64,000 nt of DNA from Zipacnadum sp036504235 (GTDB taxonomy: Bacteria; Armatimonadota; Zipacnadia; Zipacnadales; Zipacnadaceae). Location: NCBI GenBank assembly GCA_036504235.1, contig DASXVN010000005.1, positions 81,713 to 145,712 on the forward strand, read 5' to 3'. Of this stretch, positions 35,035 through 43,816 are shown one piece after another. The notes beneath the pieces were generated by a model that did no database searches, was not told the origin of the DNA, and saw nothing but the letters and a program-made list of their open reading frames with translations. The stretch's first letter is position 1; each line of letters starts with the position of its first letter. The position numbers and the translations under genes were made by a program.

Positions 35035-35379
35035 ATGAAGACACGGAAACGATCACCGGCGATCCTCGCGGCGCTCCTGATGCTCGCCGCCCTCGCAGCG
35101 AGCGCTCACGCGGCCGCCCCGCCGCTGGTGCCGGGGCGTTACGTGACCAAGTTCATCCTCAAGGTGGCGGACAACACCCAGCCCGAGGGGGGTCTTTTCC
35201 TACGGCCTCTAGGGAGCGACCAGGAAATCTGGCCGCAGGGGAAGGGTCGCGTGGCAGCCTTCCTCGGCACGCCGATGGGGGAGGCCGGCCCCGGCCGGCG
35301 GGGCTTCTGGGAGAGTTCATCCTGGCCGCAGACGATGGCGGCGCTGTTGCGCTGGCTGGCCGGCGGACCGGAGGGCTAG
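35035..35379 (+). CDS. Small secreted protein of unknown function
   Basis: 114 aa from ATG 35035. The signal peptide is clear (basic MKTRKR, hydrophobic 10-25, ending AHAA). The mature part (~86 aa) is unremarkable: VPGRYVTKFILKVADNTQPE, then a Gly/Pro-rich middle and a WPQTMAALLRWLAG helix. I recognise no family. Its own sigma-70-type promoter lies upstream, so it is probably expressed as a single gene. Confidence 0.6.
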   Translation: MKTRKRSPAILAALLMLAALAASAHAAAPPLVPGRYVTKFILKVADNTQPEGGLFLRPLGSDQEIWPQGKGRVAAFLGTPMGEAGPGRRGFWESSSWPQTMAALLRWLAGGPEG

Positions 35380-35472
35380 TCGCGAACCGGCCCGCCGGGA
35401 ACGCCCCTGGTGGCGCTGGCGCCACTGGCCGGCGGCCCTGGCCGAGTTGGTGCGCTTGACCGCCTCTTCCGG

Positions 35473-35511
35473 GTAGGGGCGCGTGGGGCGGAGCGCAGCG
35501 CCTTCACCCCC
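35473..35511. repeat. GTAGGGGCG-type intergenic repeat, copy A
   Basis: Begins GTAGGGGCGCGT and continues GGGGCGGAGCGCAGCGCC. It shares the core GTAGGGGCGCGT...GCGGAGCG with 46915-46960. Non-coding and GC-rich. Confidence 0.5.
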
Positions 35512-35554
35512 GAGAGAGGAATCGGGGCGCCGCTCGGAGAACCGGCCTCGATGG

Positions 35555-35566
35555 GTAAACGTTTAC
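35555..35566. promoter_or_regulatory. LacI-family-type operator
   Basis: GTAAACGTTTAC is a perfect 12-bp palindrome with a central CG, matching the LacI/GalR/RbsR operator style. It lies 62 bp upstream of the beta-helix protein gene. Confidence 0.55.
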
Positions 35567-35627
35567 ACGGCAGGTGGCTGCGAGGCCGCGGTAGCAGCGA
35601 ACCTGACTGACTGAGAGGCGAAACAAG

Positions 35628-37088
35628 ATGCGCTTCCTGACTGTACTGAGCCTGGCCGTCCTCCTGGTGACCTGGGGCCTGGCCGCCCACGCGGCGGAAC
35701 CGGGCCCGGCCGTGTCGCTCAACGCCGCGGACTATCCGGACTTGCAGGCAGCCGTCAACGCCTTGCCCAACTCCGGCGGCACGGTGCTGCTCCCCCCGGG
35801 CACGATCAAGCTCGACAAGACTCTGAACCTGTCCTTCGCCCTGCACCAGAACCCACAGTTCTCGGTCACTCTCCAGGGCGCGGGCACGCTAGCCACGGTC
35901 CTCCTGCTCGATACCAAGGGGCAGCCGGGGCTGGATTTCACCGGCAACTCCTACTGGAAGGTCTCCAATCTGCACCTCATGAACCGCAGCGGTAATGTCG
36001 GCGTGCTCCTGGCCCGGACCCCCGCCAACGGCCGGGGCTGTTCCGGGGAGTTCAACAACGTGCTCTTCAGCGGCTGCTTCCCCGTCGCCGCGGTCTACCT
36101 GACCGGCGCGGAGGTCTGCCGCTTCTACCACTGCCAGTTCAGCAACCAACTGAAGAAGTGGTACAACCAGGACGTCGCCGGCGTGACCGAGGGCGAGGCC
36201 TGCGTCATGATCTCCCCGAACAACGTCCGGGGCCTGCAGAGCCCCTACTGCACAGAGGGCACCGGCGGCGGCTCCAACACCGAGTACTACTTCGACGGCT
36301 GCACCTTCAACAACGAGGCGCCGGAGTCCCGCGGGCTCAAGATCTTCGGCCAGGCCTCCGACATCCGCGTCACCAACAGCTATCTGCACTCCGATGGCTT
36401 CACCGCGATCTACCTGGACGCCACCAAGGGCAATCTCTCCGGCTTGTCCCTGCGCGATCTCCGGATTGAGGGCGAGCACGGGCAGCACGCTCTCTACGCG
36501 ATCGGCCACACCAATCAGGTCACCATCGAGGGCGGCTCCTGGAACGCCACCAAGGAAGTAATCCTGCAGGAGGCTGCCCCGGTCGCCTTCGTGGATGCCG
36601 GCGGCCCCTGCGTCTCGAAGGTCGGCGCGGCCAACAAGTGGCGGATCTCGCAGCTTTCCATGTCGATCTGGGACGGCTGGGGCTACTCTAAGGAGTACCG
36701 CCAGATGGCGCAGGAGATGCGCGGCGGTCCGCTGCCCACCGCTTGGGCGGACAACGTGCCGCACGTCTACATGCGCTTCCATACCCTGCTGAACAGCGTC
36801 ATCGAACCCTGCGAGCCGGTCACCTTGCGCTGGCGCGAAGCCCTAGCCAGACCGGCGAACGCGGGCGACCAGGGGACAGTCAACGGGCTGAGCGCCGAAC
36901 AGGCGCAGGGCCTGTTCGAAGCAAGTTTCCAGCCTGGCGAGGCCAATCAGCGCCTGCGTGACCGGATGCGCCAAGTTGCCCTGGGCGCGGGCAGTGCCGG
37001 CAACCGGATCACGGTGACCAGCCGCGGACTGCTGGAAATAGACGCCGCCACCGCCCGGCACAATAGCCTCACTATCTTGCCCAAGTAG
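35628..37088 (+). CDS. Secreted right-handed beta-helix (pectate-lyase-like) protein
   Basis: 486 aa. Signal peptide 1-23 (ending AHAA). DYPDLQAAVNALPNSGGTVLLPPGTIKL is the usual entry to a Pectate_lyase_3/parallel beta-helix fold. Repeated coils follow, such as VSNLHLMNRSGNVGVLLAR, CRFYHCQFSNQ and IRVTNSYLHSDGFTAIYLD. It is likely a secreted polysaccharide lyase or binding protein. A LacI-type operator upstream suggests sugar-responsive control, and the GH35 gene follows 162 bp downstream. Confidence 0.75.
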   Translation: MRFLTVLSLAVLLVTWGLAAHAAEPGPAVSLNAADYPDLQAAVNALPNSGGTVLLPPGTIKLDKTLNLSFALHQNPQFSVTLQGAGTLATVLLLDTKGQPGLDFTGNSYWKVSNLHLMNRSGNVGVLLARTPANGRGCSGEFNNVLFSGCFPVAAVYLTGAEVCRFYHCQFSNQLKKWYNQDVAGVTEGEACVMISPNNVRGLQSPYCTEGTGGGSNTEYYFDGCTFNNEAPESRGLKIFGQASDIRVTNSYLHSDGFTAIYLDATKGNLSGLSLRDLRIEGEHGQHALYAIGHTNQVTIEGGSWNATKEVILQEAAPVAFVDAGGPCVSKVGAANKWRISQLSMSIWDGWGYSKEYRQMAQEMRGGPLPTAWADNVPHVYMRFHTLLNSVIEPCEPVTLRWREALARPANAGDQGTVNGLSAEQAQGLFEASFQPGEANQRLRDRMRQVALGAGSAGNRITVTSRGLLEIDAATARHNSLTILPK

Positions 37089-37250
37089 AAAGCAGGCGCG
37101 AGAGGAACGGGGGGCAGGTGCGCCTGACCGGCGCGGAGAACCCTGCCCCCGTTCTCGCGTTGCGGTACAGCCCTTACCCTAGTACGTGCCCAACAATCGG
37201 AGAGCCAGGCCCCCCGCGCCGCCCTCCGCCTACGACAGGAGAATCCCACT

Positions 37251-39515
37251 ATGCCCCAATATTTCACGCGAGATTACTTCACTTACGACGGCAAGCCCAG
37301 CTTCATTTTCGGCGGTGATTTCAACTACACGCGCTGCCGGGCTGACGACTGGCGCGACCGCATGCTCAAGATGCGCGCCGCCGGGCTCAACACCCTCAAT
37401 CTGTACGCCACCTGGGCCTTCCATGAGTTGGCGGAGGGCGAGTGGGACTTCTCCGGCGACCGCGATCTGGCCCGCTACCTGGACACGGCCCAGGAGCTAG
37501 GCCTGTGGGTAGTCTTCCGCCTGGGGCCCTTCATCCACGGCGAGTGGCGCAACGGCGGCCTGCCCCAGTGGCTGCTCGACAAGCTGGGCAAGCGCGCCCG
37601 CTCCAACGATCCCGAGTACCTGCGCCTGGCCAAGCTCTGGTACGAGAAGGAGCTGGAAATCGCCGTGCCGCGCCTGATCAGCCGGGGCGGGCCGATCATT
37701 ATGGTGCAGGTGGAGAATGAACTGGGCTCGGCGGGCTCCAAGGGTGACGACATCCCCCGCGGCTCCACCGACCCCGAGGAGAACGCCAAGCATGTGCTCT
37801 ACTTCCACGGCCTCCTGCAGGAGCACGGCGTGGACGTGCCGGTGCTGGACATCAACCACTTCCCGGGCAAGGAAGACATGCCCAATCTCATCAGCCCGGG
37901 GGGCGCCTACATCGTCAACTGCTTCGGCAGCGAGGGCGACTTCTGGCCGCTGAGCCTGGACGGCTGGGACCGGCACGACCGGCCGCTCATGACCATCGAG
38001 ACGATGGGCGGCATGTTCCAGCGCTTCTACGACTGGCCGGCGTACCAGAACACCAACGGCTATCAGGGGCCGATCGTCAAACCTGAGTACCTGGAGGCGG
38101 TCACCCACCAGCACCTGGCGGAGGGCAGCAACGCCATCAACTATTACGTATTCGTGGACGGTCAGCATCCCGATGAGGGCAACGAGCGGATGCTGCCCTA
38201 CCGGGACATGAACTACCAGGCGCCGATCACCGCCACCGGCACCTTGCGCGAGTCCTACCGCTCCGTCAAGCGCCTGGGCTGGTTCCTGCGGGCCTTCGAG
38301 CAGGAGATGCTGACCTCCCAGCCTAACCCGACCTGGATGCACGCGGTCTCCTATGGCCAGGCGCACCCCGGCACCGAGGAGACCGGCGATCTGTTCGCCA
38401 TGTATCACGCCGAGGGCAAGGAGATTCCCGACGCGCTCAAGCATGTATCGGTGCTCAAGGCGAGCGGCCGGGCCACCAAGGGCCTGAACCTGAGCGAGTC
38501 CAACTTCGCCTTCCTGTTCAACATCAGCACCCGGGGCACCCAGTGGAAGTGCGACGTGCGCCTGACCACCTCGCCGCGCGGCATCCCCTGCGAGGTCTCG
38601 GCCGAATACCCCCGCCGGACGCAGCTTTCCCTGCCGCCGCAGCGCACCAAGTGCCTGCCTTTCTTTGTCAAGCTGACCGAGGGGACCTTCCTGGAGTACT
38701 CCACGGCGGAGTTGCTGGACCGCCGGCCCTTCGGCGCCGGGGTGCAGGTGATCCTCCACGCGGACGCCGACGAGTTGGTGGAGACGCGCCTGGTCCTGCC
38801 CGAGCGCCGGGAGGCGCGCCACGACGGCGCCAGCCTGGCCCTGTGGGAGAGCCCGAACACCCTGCTGCTGGCCGGCGTCCCCGGCGAGAACCTGTCCGTG
38901 GTCACGGTGGGGGAGGCCGAGCCGGTGCGCATCGTGCTGATGGAGCGGCGTCTGGCCGGGCAGGTCTGGGACCTCGCAGCCCCCGGCGGCCCGGTAGTGG
39001 CGGCGAGCAACCTGGCGATCCTGGAGAGCACCGTCAGCGGTAGCCAAACCGTGGCCACCGTGCAGCTCACGGAGCCGGATGTGTTCCTGCACCTGATCTG
39101 CGATCGCGAGCCGGTAGTGGGCCTGCCGCAAGTGGAACTCACCGGCGGCTGGGACCCGGCGACCGGCGTCTACAGCGCCTCCGGCCGGGCCGCGGTGCCC
39201 CCGGTGGAGATTCCCTTCACCCAGCGACGCGAGGGCGAGTTGTGGGTCTGGGAGGCCGAGGTCCGTCCGGAGCAACTGGCGGGCCTGGCGGAGCTGATCC
39301 TGCACGCCGAGTACGACGGCGACTGCGCCCGGGCCTACCTCGACGAGACGCTCATCAGCGACCACTATATGGGCCGCTGGCAGTACTGGGAGGCGGGCCT
39401 GAAGAACTGGCTCACCGCCCCGGCCACCCTGCGCCTGGAGTTCGAGCGCACCCGCCAGGTGGACCTGCGCGTCATGCCGGTAGTGGAGACCGAGATGCGC
39501 GTGGAGTGGAAGTAG
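37251..39515 (+). CDS. GH35 beta-galactosidase
   Basis: 754 aa, AGGAG before ATG, no signal peptide. The GH35 barrel is clear: FIFGGDFNYTRCRADDWRDR, LNLYATWAFHELAEGEWDF, then GPIIMVQVENELGS with the acid/base in the ENE motif (E157). The likely nucleophile is E250 in LMTIETMGGMFQRFYDW. C-terminal beta domains cover ~390-754. It should release terminal beta-galactose residues. Cytoplasmic location fits with uptake of oligosaccharides made by secreted partners. Confidence 0.85.
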   Translation: MPQYFTRDYFTYDGKPSFIFGGDFNYTRCRADDWRDRMLKMRAAGLNTLNLYATWAFHELAEGEWDFSGDRDLARYLDTAQELGLWVVFRLGPFIHGEWRNGGLPQWLLDKLGKRARSNDPEYLRLAKLWYEKELEIAVPRLISRGGPIIMVQVENELGSAGSKGDDIPRGSTDPEENAKHVLYFHGLLQEHGVDVPVLDINHFPGKEDMPNLISPGGAYIVNCFGSEGDFWPLSLDGWDRHDRPLMTIETMGGMFQRFYDWPAYQNTNGYQGPIVKPEYLEAVTHQHLAEGSNAINYYVFVDGQHPDEGNERMLPYRDMNYQAPITATGTLRESYRSVKRLGWFLRAFEQEMLTSQPNPTWMHAVSYGQAHPGTEETGDLFAMYHAEGKEIPDALKHVSVLKASGRATKGLNLSESNFAFLFNISTRGTQWKCDVRLTTSPRGIPCEVSAEYPRRTQLSLPPQRTKCLPFFVKLTEGTFLEYSTAELLDRRPFGAGVQVILHADADELVETRLVLPERREARHDGASLALWESPNTLLLAGVPGENLSVVTVGEAEPVRIVLMERRLAGQVWDLAAPGGPVVAASNLAILESTVSGSQTVATVQLTEPDVFLHLICDREPVVGLPQVELTGGWDPATGVYSASGRAAVPPVEIPFTQRREGELWVWEAEVRPEQLAGLAELILHAEYDGDCARAYLDETLISDHYMGRWQYWEAGLKNWLTAPATLRLEFERTRQVDLRVMPVVETEMRVEWK

Positions 39516-39540
39516 GGGAGCCGTAGTGCCGTTGCCGTTT

Positions 39541-39590
39541 GTAGGGGTGGATCTTTCGCGGGCCGTATCCGCGGAACATCCACCCGCGTT
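39541..39590. repeat. GTAGGGG element, left-half copy
   Basis: Near-identical to 33829-33882: the opening GTAGGGGTGGATCTTTCGCG is the same, followed by GCCGTATCC and GCGGAACATCCACCCGCG. The right half and its terminal repeat are missing. It lies in the 129-bp gap after the GH35 gene. Confidence 0.65.
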
Positions 39591-39644
39591 CGCCGCAAAC
39601 GAACCTAGTCCCGCGCACGCACCAATCACAGGGAGACGACCATC

Positions 39645-41537
39645 ATGCCCGCCAAGCAGCGCAGCCTCATCTGGAGCCTCAGCGACGACCCGGCGTACGC
39701 CGGGTACAACGACAACTTCCGCGCGCAGGCCGAGTTGGCCGCGGCGGCGGGCGCTACTCATATCAACATCACCCGCATCCCGCCCAGCCGCTGGCAGATG
39801 GTGGACCCGCGCGATCCGCACCCGGAGTGGACCTCCTGGCCGATTTGGTCCATGGCCCTCAGCGGCATGTTCAAGCTGGCCGTGCCGGAGGCGCTGGCGG
39901 AGTGGCTGCCCCGTGCGGAGGCCGAGCGCAATCTGGACCTGCTGGCCGAGCGCTGTGACATTCTGCGCTCCCTGGGCCTGCGGGCCGCCTACGCGGGCAA
40001 TGACCCCATGTGGCTGCCGGAGGGCGTCTTCCGGGCGCATCCCGAGTGGCGCGGGGCGCAGGGCGAGTTGCTCTGCATTGCCCGGCTCTCGTACTTCAGC
40101 CCCTGCGTGGATCACCCCGAGGTCCTGGAGATGTACCGCTGGGCCATGGAGCAGCTCTGCCGCCGCGTGCCGGAGCTGGACTACTGGGCCTCCTTCACCA
40201 ACGACTCCGCCGGCGGGCTGTGTTGGTCGGGATCGTATCCCGGCGACAACGGTCCGGCCTGGTGTCACGAGCGCAGCCACACCGAGCGGGTAGTTGGCTT
40301 TCTCTCCGCCCTGCAGCAGGGGGCGCGCGATGCGGGGTGCGAGGTCGAGGCCGACCTGCGCGTATGCAGCGTCCCGCCCGCCTTCGACTACCACCAGCTC
40401 CGGCCGGGCCAGCTCTACAACGGTCGGAACCAGGAGGGGCGGCCGGTCGGCTCGGGTGTGGGCAGCAACTCGTACTGGGGCAACCACATGTACCCGGTGC
40501 TGGGGCTGCCCAGGATGTTCTCCTTTGCCGAGGAGCTGGAGGGCGCCCTCGCGGCCGACACGGTTACGGTCTCGATCGGGTTTGGCCCGCTCGTGGAGGA
40601 CGCCCTGATCCCGCTGTATCGCGAGCTGGTCGCCGCCCCTACCCGCGGCCCGGCGGCGCGCACCGCGGCGCTGCGGCGCGTGGCGGCCACCCTGGTCGCC
40701 GAGGAGCACGCCGAGCAGTTGGTGGAGGTCTGGACGCTGATTGAGCGCTCGGTCGAGTGCGCCCGGCACGTCCGCGGCTACGGCTACGCCAGTATCGCTC
40801 TGGTCGGCGCGGGCATGATGCGCTGGCTGACCATGCCGCTGGTGCCGGATCCCTCCCGCCTTACACCGGAGGAGAAGGCCTTCTATCAGCGCCACCGGGT
40901 CGTCACCAACGAGATCGAGGCGGACAGCTACCACGCGATCCTGGGGCGGCCGGGAGTGATCGGCTCCTCCGCGGTGTGGATGGCTCAAAACTCGTTCAAC
41001 GAGGCCATCGCGTACGCGCGCCGCGCCGCCTCGGGGATGCGCGGTTTGGTCGCTTCCGCCGGGGACGAGGGCGCCGCCGCGCTGCTGCGGGCCTGGGGCG
41101 ACCGGGCGCAGACCCTGGCCTGCGTCTACACCACCTGCCGCAATTTCATCCAGTACGAGGAGGCGCTGGCTCAGCGCTCGCCCGAGGAGGTCGAGGTGAT
41201 CTGGCGCGACCAGACGGGGACCTATGGCCTCAGCCGCGCCGGGGTTGAACTGCGGGCCATCGCTCGCTCGGAGTTGGATAACGCCTACGAACTGGCGGCG
41301 CTGCTGGAGCAGGCGACGGCCCCGATCTTGCCGCTGGCCGCGACCCCGGAAGGGGAGGACTCCTTCGTCTTCAGCCCCGACCTGACCGCGCAACTCCGCC
41401 GCAAGGCCGAGCTGATGCTGGATCACTGGGCGGAGTACAACGAGGACTACCCCGCGCAGCCGCAAGTGCAGGCGCGCCAGGTCACCGAGCAGGGCGACGT
41501 CCGCCCCGGCCTGGCGGACAACTGGAGCGACTTCTAG
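39645..41537 (+). CDS. TIM-barrel protein, probable orphan glycosidase
   Basis: 630 aa, GGGAG upstream of ATG, no signal peptide. The sequence alternates strands and helices like a barrel: SLIWSLSDDPAYAGY, ATHINITRIPPSRWQ, LGLRAAYAGNDPMWLPE (then FRAHPEWRG), and ELDYWASFTNDSAGG, where acidic residues close a strand. The C-terminal third is helical. I do not recognise the family. Context between a GH35 and a sugar kinase suggests a cytoplasmic glycoside-processing enzyme. Confidence 0.5.
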   Translation: MPAKQRSLIWSLSDDPAYAGYNDNFRAQAELAAAAGATHINITRIPPSRWQMVDPRDPHPEWTSWPIWSMALSGMFKLAVPEALAEWLPRAEAERNLDLLAERCDILRSLGLRAAYAGNDPMWLPEGVFRAHPEWRGAQGELLCIARLSYFSPCVDHPEVLEMYRWAMEQLCRRVPELDYWASFTNDSAGGLCWSGSYPGDNGPAWCHERSHTERVVGFLSALQQGARDAGCEVEADLRVCSVPPAFDYHQLRPGQLYNGRNQEGRPVGSGVGSNSYWGNHMYPVLGLPRMFSFAEELEGALAADTVTVSIGFGPLVEDALIPLYRELVAAPTRGPAARTAALRRVAATLVAEEHAEQLVEVWTLIERSVECARHVRGYGYASIALVGAGMMRWLTMPLVPDPSRLTPEEKAFYQRHRVVTNEIEADSYHAILGRPGVIGSSAVWMAQNSFNEAIAYARRAASGMRGLVASAGDEGAAALLRAWGDRAQTLACVYTTCRNFIQYEEALAQRSPEEVEVIWRDQTGTYGLSRAGVELRAIARSELDNAYELAALLEQATAPILPLAATPEGEDSFVFSPDLTAQLRRKAELMLDHWAEYNEDYPAQPQVQARQVTEQGDVRPGLADNWSDF

Positions 41538-41660
41538 CGGCGAGACCGTCTTTCTCTCCGGGAGGAGGAATCCTCGGCGGGGGCGTTGAAATAACTTAGT
41601 CTTCGTCGCCTGCCTGTAGCCGGGGCGGCGACCATCTCGCCGCCAGGAGTAACGCCGTCT

Positions 41661-42200
41661 ATGACCAGACAACAGGTTTTTCGCCGTCAGATCTACATCG
41701 TGCTCGCCATCATCGTGCTCATTGGCGGGGTAGTCGCGGTTCGCCAGTACCTCAATACCTTCGGCTATGTCGTCCAGTTGGGTCCGGTGTCGCGCGCTCT
41801 CTTGGTCAATGCCAACGGCAAGCTCGAGGAGTGGACCGATGAGCCGACGCTGAACGCGATCCGGGCGGCGCTTCCCATGCACCGCGCCGGGGCGGGATTC
41901 ATGCTGCCCGGAGACGAGCACGAGAGCTACGGCCTCGTCCTGATCGACGCGCAGGGCCAGCCGCACATGCTGGTTCTGCCGGTGGGGTTCAGCGTCATGG
42001 TCGGGCTCAAGCCCAAAGAAGGCAGCGAGAACGCCTGGGCCATGCCCGAGTTGCTGGGTCTGCTGGGTAACCTCGAGATAGAGAAAGTCAAGGCGAAGCA
42101 GTTGGGCGATCCCGCCAGTGCGGCCCAGTTGGAGTACTGGTACAACACCTTTGGCGACGGCAAGCGCCTGCCGAAGCCTCCCACGGAGGGTGCAAAGTAG
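41661..42200 (+). CDS. Membrane-anchored protein of unknown function
   Basis: 179 aa, AGGAG 11 nt before ATG. One N-terminal TM helix (residues ~10-27) and a ~150-residue outside domain with VVQLGPVSRALLVNANGKLEEW and a helical tail. No family recognised. The FGGY kinase ATG follows its TAG directly, so the two are translationally linked. Confidence 0.5.
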   Translation: MTRQQVFRRQIYIVLAIIVLIGGVVAVRQYLNTFGYVVQLGPVSRALLVNANGKLEEWTDEPTLNAIRAALPMHRAGAGFMLPGDEHESYGLVLIDAQGQPHMLVLPVGFSVMVGLKPKEGSENAWAMPELLGLLGNLEIEKVKAKQLGDPASAAQLEYWYNTFGDGKRLPKPPTEGAK

Positions 42201-43748
42201 ATGGCCTCAGCTCCCGGTCCCTATGTATTGGGCATTGACTGTGGCACCCAGTCGGTCCGCGCCGCGATCTTCAACGTGAGCGGTCAGTTGCTGGGCGTAG
42301 CCACGCGGCCCTCGAATATCTTCTACCCCCGGGTAAGCTGGGCGGAGCAGAACGCCGACGACTGGTGGGAGGCGCTCAAGACGGTCGTGCCCGCCGCTCT
42401 GGCGCAGGCCGGTCTGGTGGGCACCGATATCAGCGCGCTGAGCGTGGACGGCACCTCCTGCACCGTCGTCTGCTGCCAGGCGGACGGGACGCCGCTGCGC
42501 CCCGCCATCCTCTGGATGGACCAGCGCGCCTTCGCCGAGGCCCGCAAGGTGACCCTCACCCAGAGCCCCGTTTTGCAGTACGTTTCCTGGCAGGAGTCGC
42601 CCGAGTGGATGATTCCCAAGGCTCTCTGGCTCCGCGCCAACGAGCCGCATGTCTACGACAGCGCCGATTTCATCGTTGAGGGTCGCGACTGGCTCATGCA
42701 CCAACTCACCGGTGAGTGGACCGCCTCGCTGTGCAACGCCACCGCCAAGTGGAACTACGCCCGCCCCGCCGGCGGCTATCCCCGGGAGCTGCTCGAGGCC
42801 CTGGGTGCCGAGGAACTGCTCGGCAAATGGCCGACGGAGGTCCTGCCCATGGGCGCTCCCGCGGGCCGGGTCGCCGCCGCGGCCGCGGCGGAGCTGGGGC
42901 TGCCGACCGGCATCCCGGTGGCCCAGGGCGGCATTGACGCCTACGCGGCCATGCTGGGCTCCAACGTCGTGGTCCCGGGTCGTATGGCCATGGTCATGGG
43001 GAGCAGCACCTGCCACATGGCCTTCTCCGACCAGCCGATTTTCAACTCGCACGTCTGGGGTCCCTATCCCGACGCGCTGACCGAGGGGAGCTGGGTCCTG
43101 GAGGGCGGCCAGACCGCCACCGGCTCCATTCTCACCTGGCTCGCCGACAACTTCGCCTGCCCGGATATCATCGAGAAGGAAGCCAGCGGTCTGTCCCGTT
43201 ACGCTCGTCTGGACGAGCAGGCCGCGAAGATTCCGCCCGGCGCCGAGGGCCTGGTGCTGCTCGACTACTGGCAGGGCAACCGCACTCCCCTGCGCGATCC
43301 GCTGGCCCGCGGCGCGGTCTGGGGCCTGTCGCTCAAGCACACCATGCCGCATCTGTGGCGCGCGGTGCTGGAGGGCACGGCCATGGGCAGCCGCCACATC
43401 ATCGAGGACCTGGCCGAGGCCGGCTTCACCGTGGAGGGCATCTACGCCTGCGGCGGCGGCTCCGTTTCCGAGCTGTGGCTGCAGATTCACGCCGATGTCA
43501 CCGGCATCCCCCTGTACCTGCCGGCCAAGCGCGAGATGGCCAGCGTGCTGGGCACCGCCGTCTGCGCCGCGGTCGGCGCGGGCCTCTTCCCGGACCTGAA
43601 CGCCGCCACCCAGGCCATGGTGACCATCGAGCGCCAGATAGACCCCGATCCGGCGCGCCATTCCTTCTACCGTGACCTCTACCACCACTACATCGCGACC
43701 TACCCGGCCCTCCGCGATCTCATGCACGAGGTCGCGCGGGAGGACTAA
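42201..43748 (+). CDS. FGGY-family carbohydrate kinase
   Basis: 515 aa. The phosphate-1 loop YVLGIDCGTQSVRAAIFNVSGQLLG and the SVDGTSCTVVCCQADGTPL segment are typical of FGGY kinases. Both ATPase lobes are present (GGIDAYAAMLGS, GGQTATGS, ACGGGSVSELW). Length fits xylulokinase, ribulokinase or erythritol kinase; specificity cannot be read. GGAGGG precedes the ATG, which abuts the upstream stop. It probably phosphorylates a sugar released by the neighbouring glycosidases. Confidence 0.82.
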   Translation: MASAPGPYVLGIDCGTQSVRAAIFNVSGQLLGVATRPSNIFYPRVSWAEQNADDWWEALKTVVPAALAQAGLVGTDISALSVDGTSCTVVCCQADGTPLRPAILWMDQRAFAEARKVTLTQSPVLQYVSWQESPEWMIPKALWLRANEPHVYDSADFIVEGRDWLMHQLTGEWTASLCNATAKWNYARPAGGYPRELLEALGAEELLGKWPTEVLPMGAPAGRVAAAAAAELGLPTGIPVAQGGIDAYAAMLGSNVVVPGRMAMVMGSSTCHMAFSDQPIFNSHVWGPYPDALTEGSWVLEGGQTATGSILTWLADNFACPDIIEKEASGLSRYARLDEQAAKIPPGAEGLVLLDYWQGNRTPLRDPLARGAVWGLSLKHTMPHLWRAVLEGTAMGSRHIIEDLAEAGFTVEGIYACGGGSVSELWLQIHADVTGIPLYLPAKREMASVLGTAVCAAVGAGLFPDLNAATQAMVTIERQIDPDPARHSFYRDLYHHYIATYPALRDLMHEVARED

Positions 43749-43770
43749 CCCACCGTAGCGAACCACCTTG

Positions 43771-43804
43771 CGGGGCGGGACTTCGGTTCCGCCCCCGTTT
43801 GTTT
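43771..43804 (+). terminator. Terminator after the FGGY kinase
   Basis: A GC-rich stem (CGGGGCGGGA with TTCCGCCCCCG, one bulge) around a CTTCGG loop, followed by TTTGTTT. The T-run abuts the GGAGGA Shine-Dalgarno of the next gene at 43805-43810. Confidence 0.6.
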
Positions 43805-43816
43805 GGAGGAACAGCC

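Noticed and set aside
41581..41610. TTGAAA as a possible -35 before the 41661 gene
   Set aside because: No -10-like hexamer lies 15-19 bp downstream.
37497..41966. Very long antisense open frame (about 1490 codons) over the GH35 and barrel genes
   Set aside because: High GC third positions open the opposite strand; the translation is low-complexity Arg/Gly/Val/Leu-rich with no motif, while the plus strand carries clear families.
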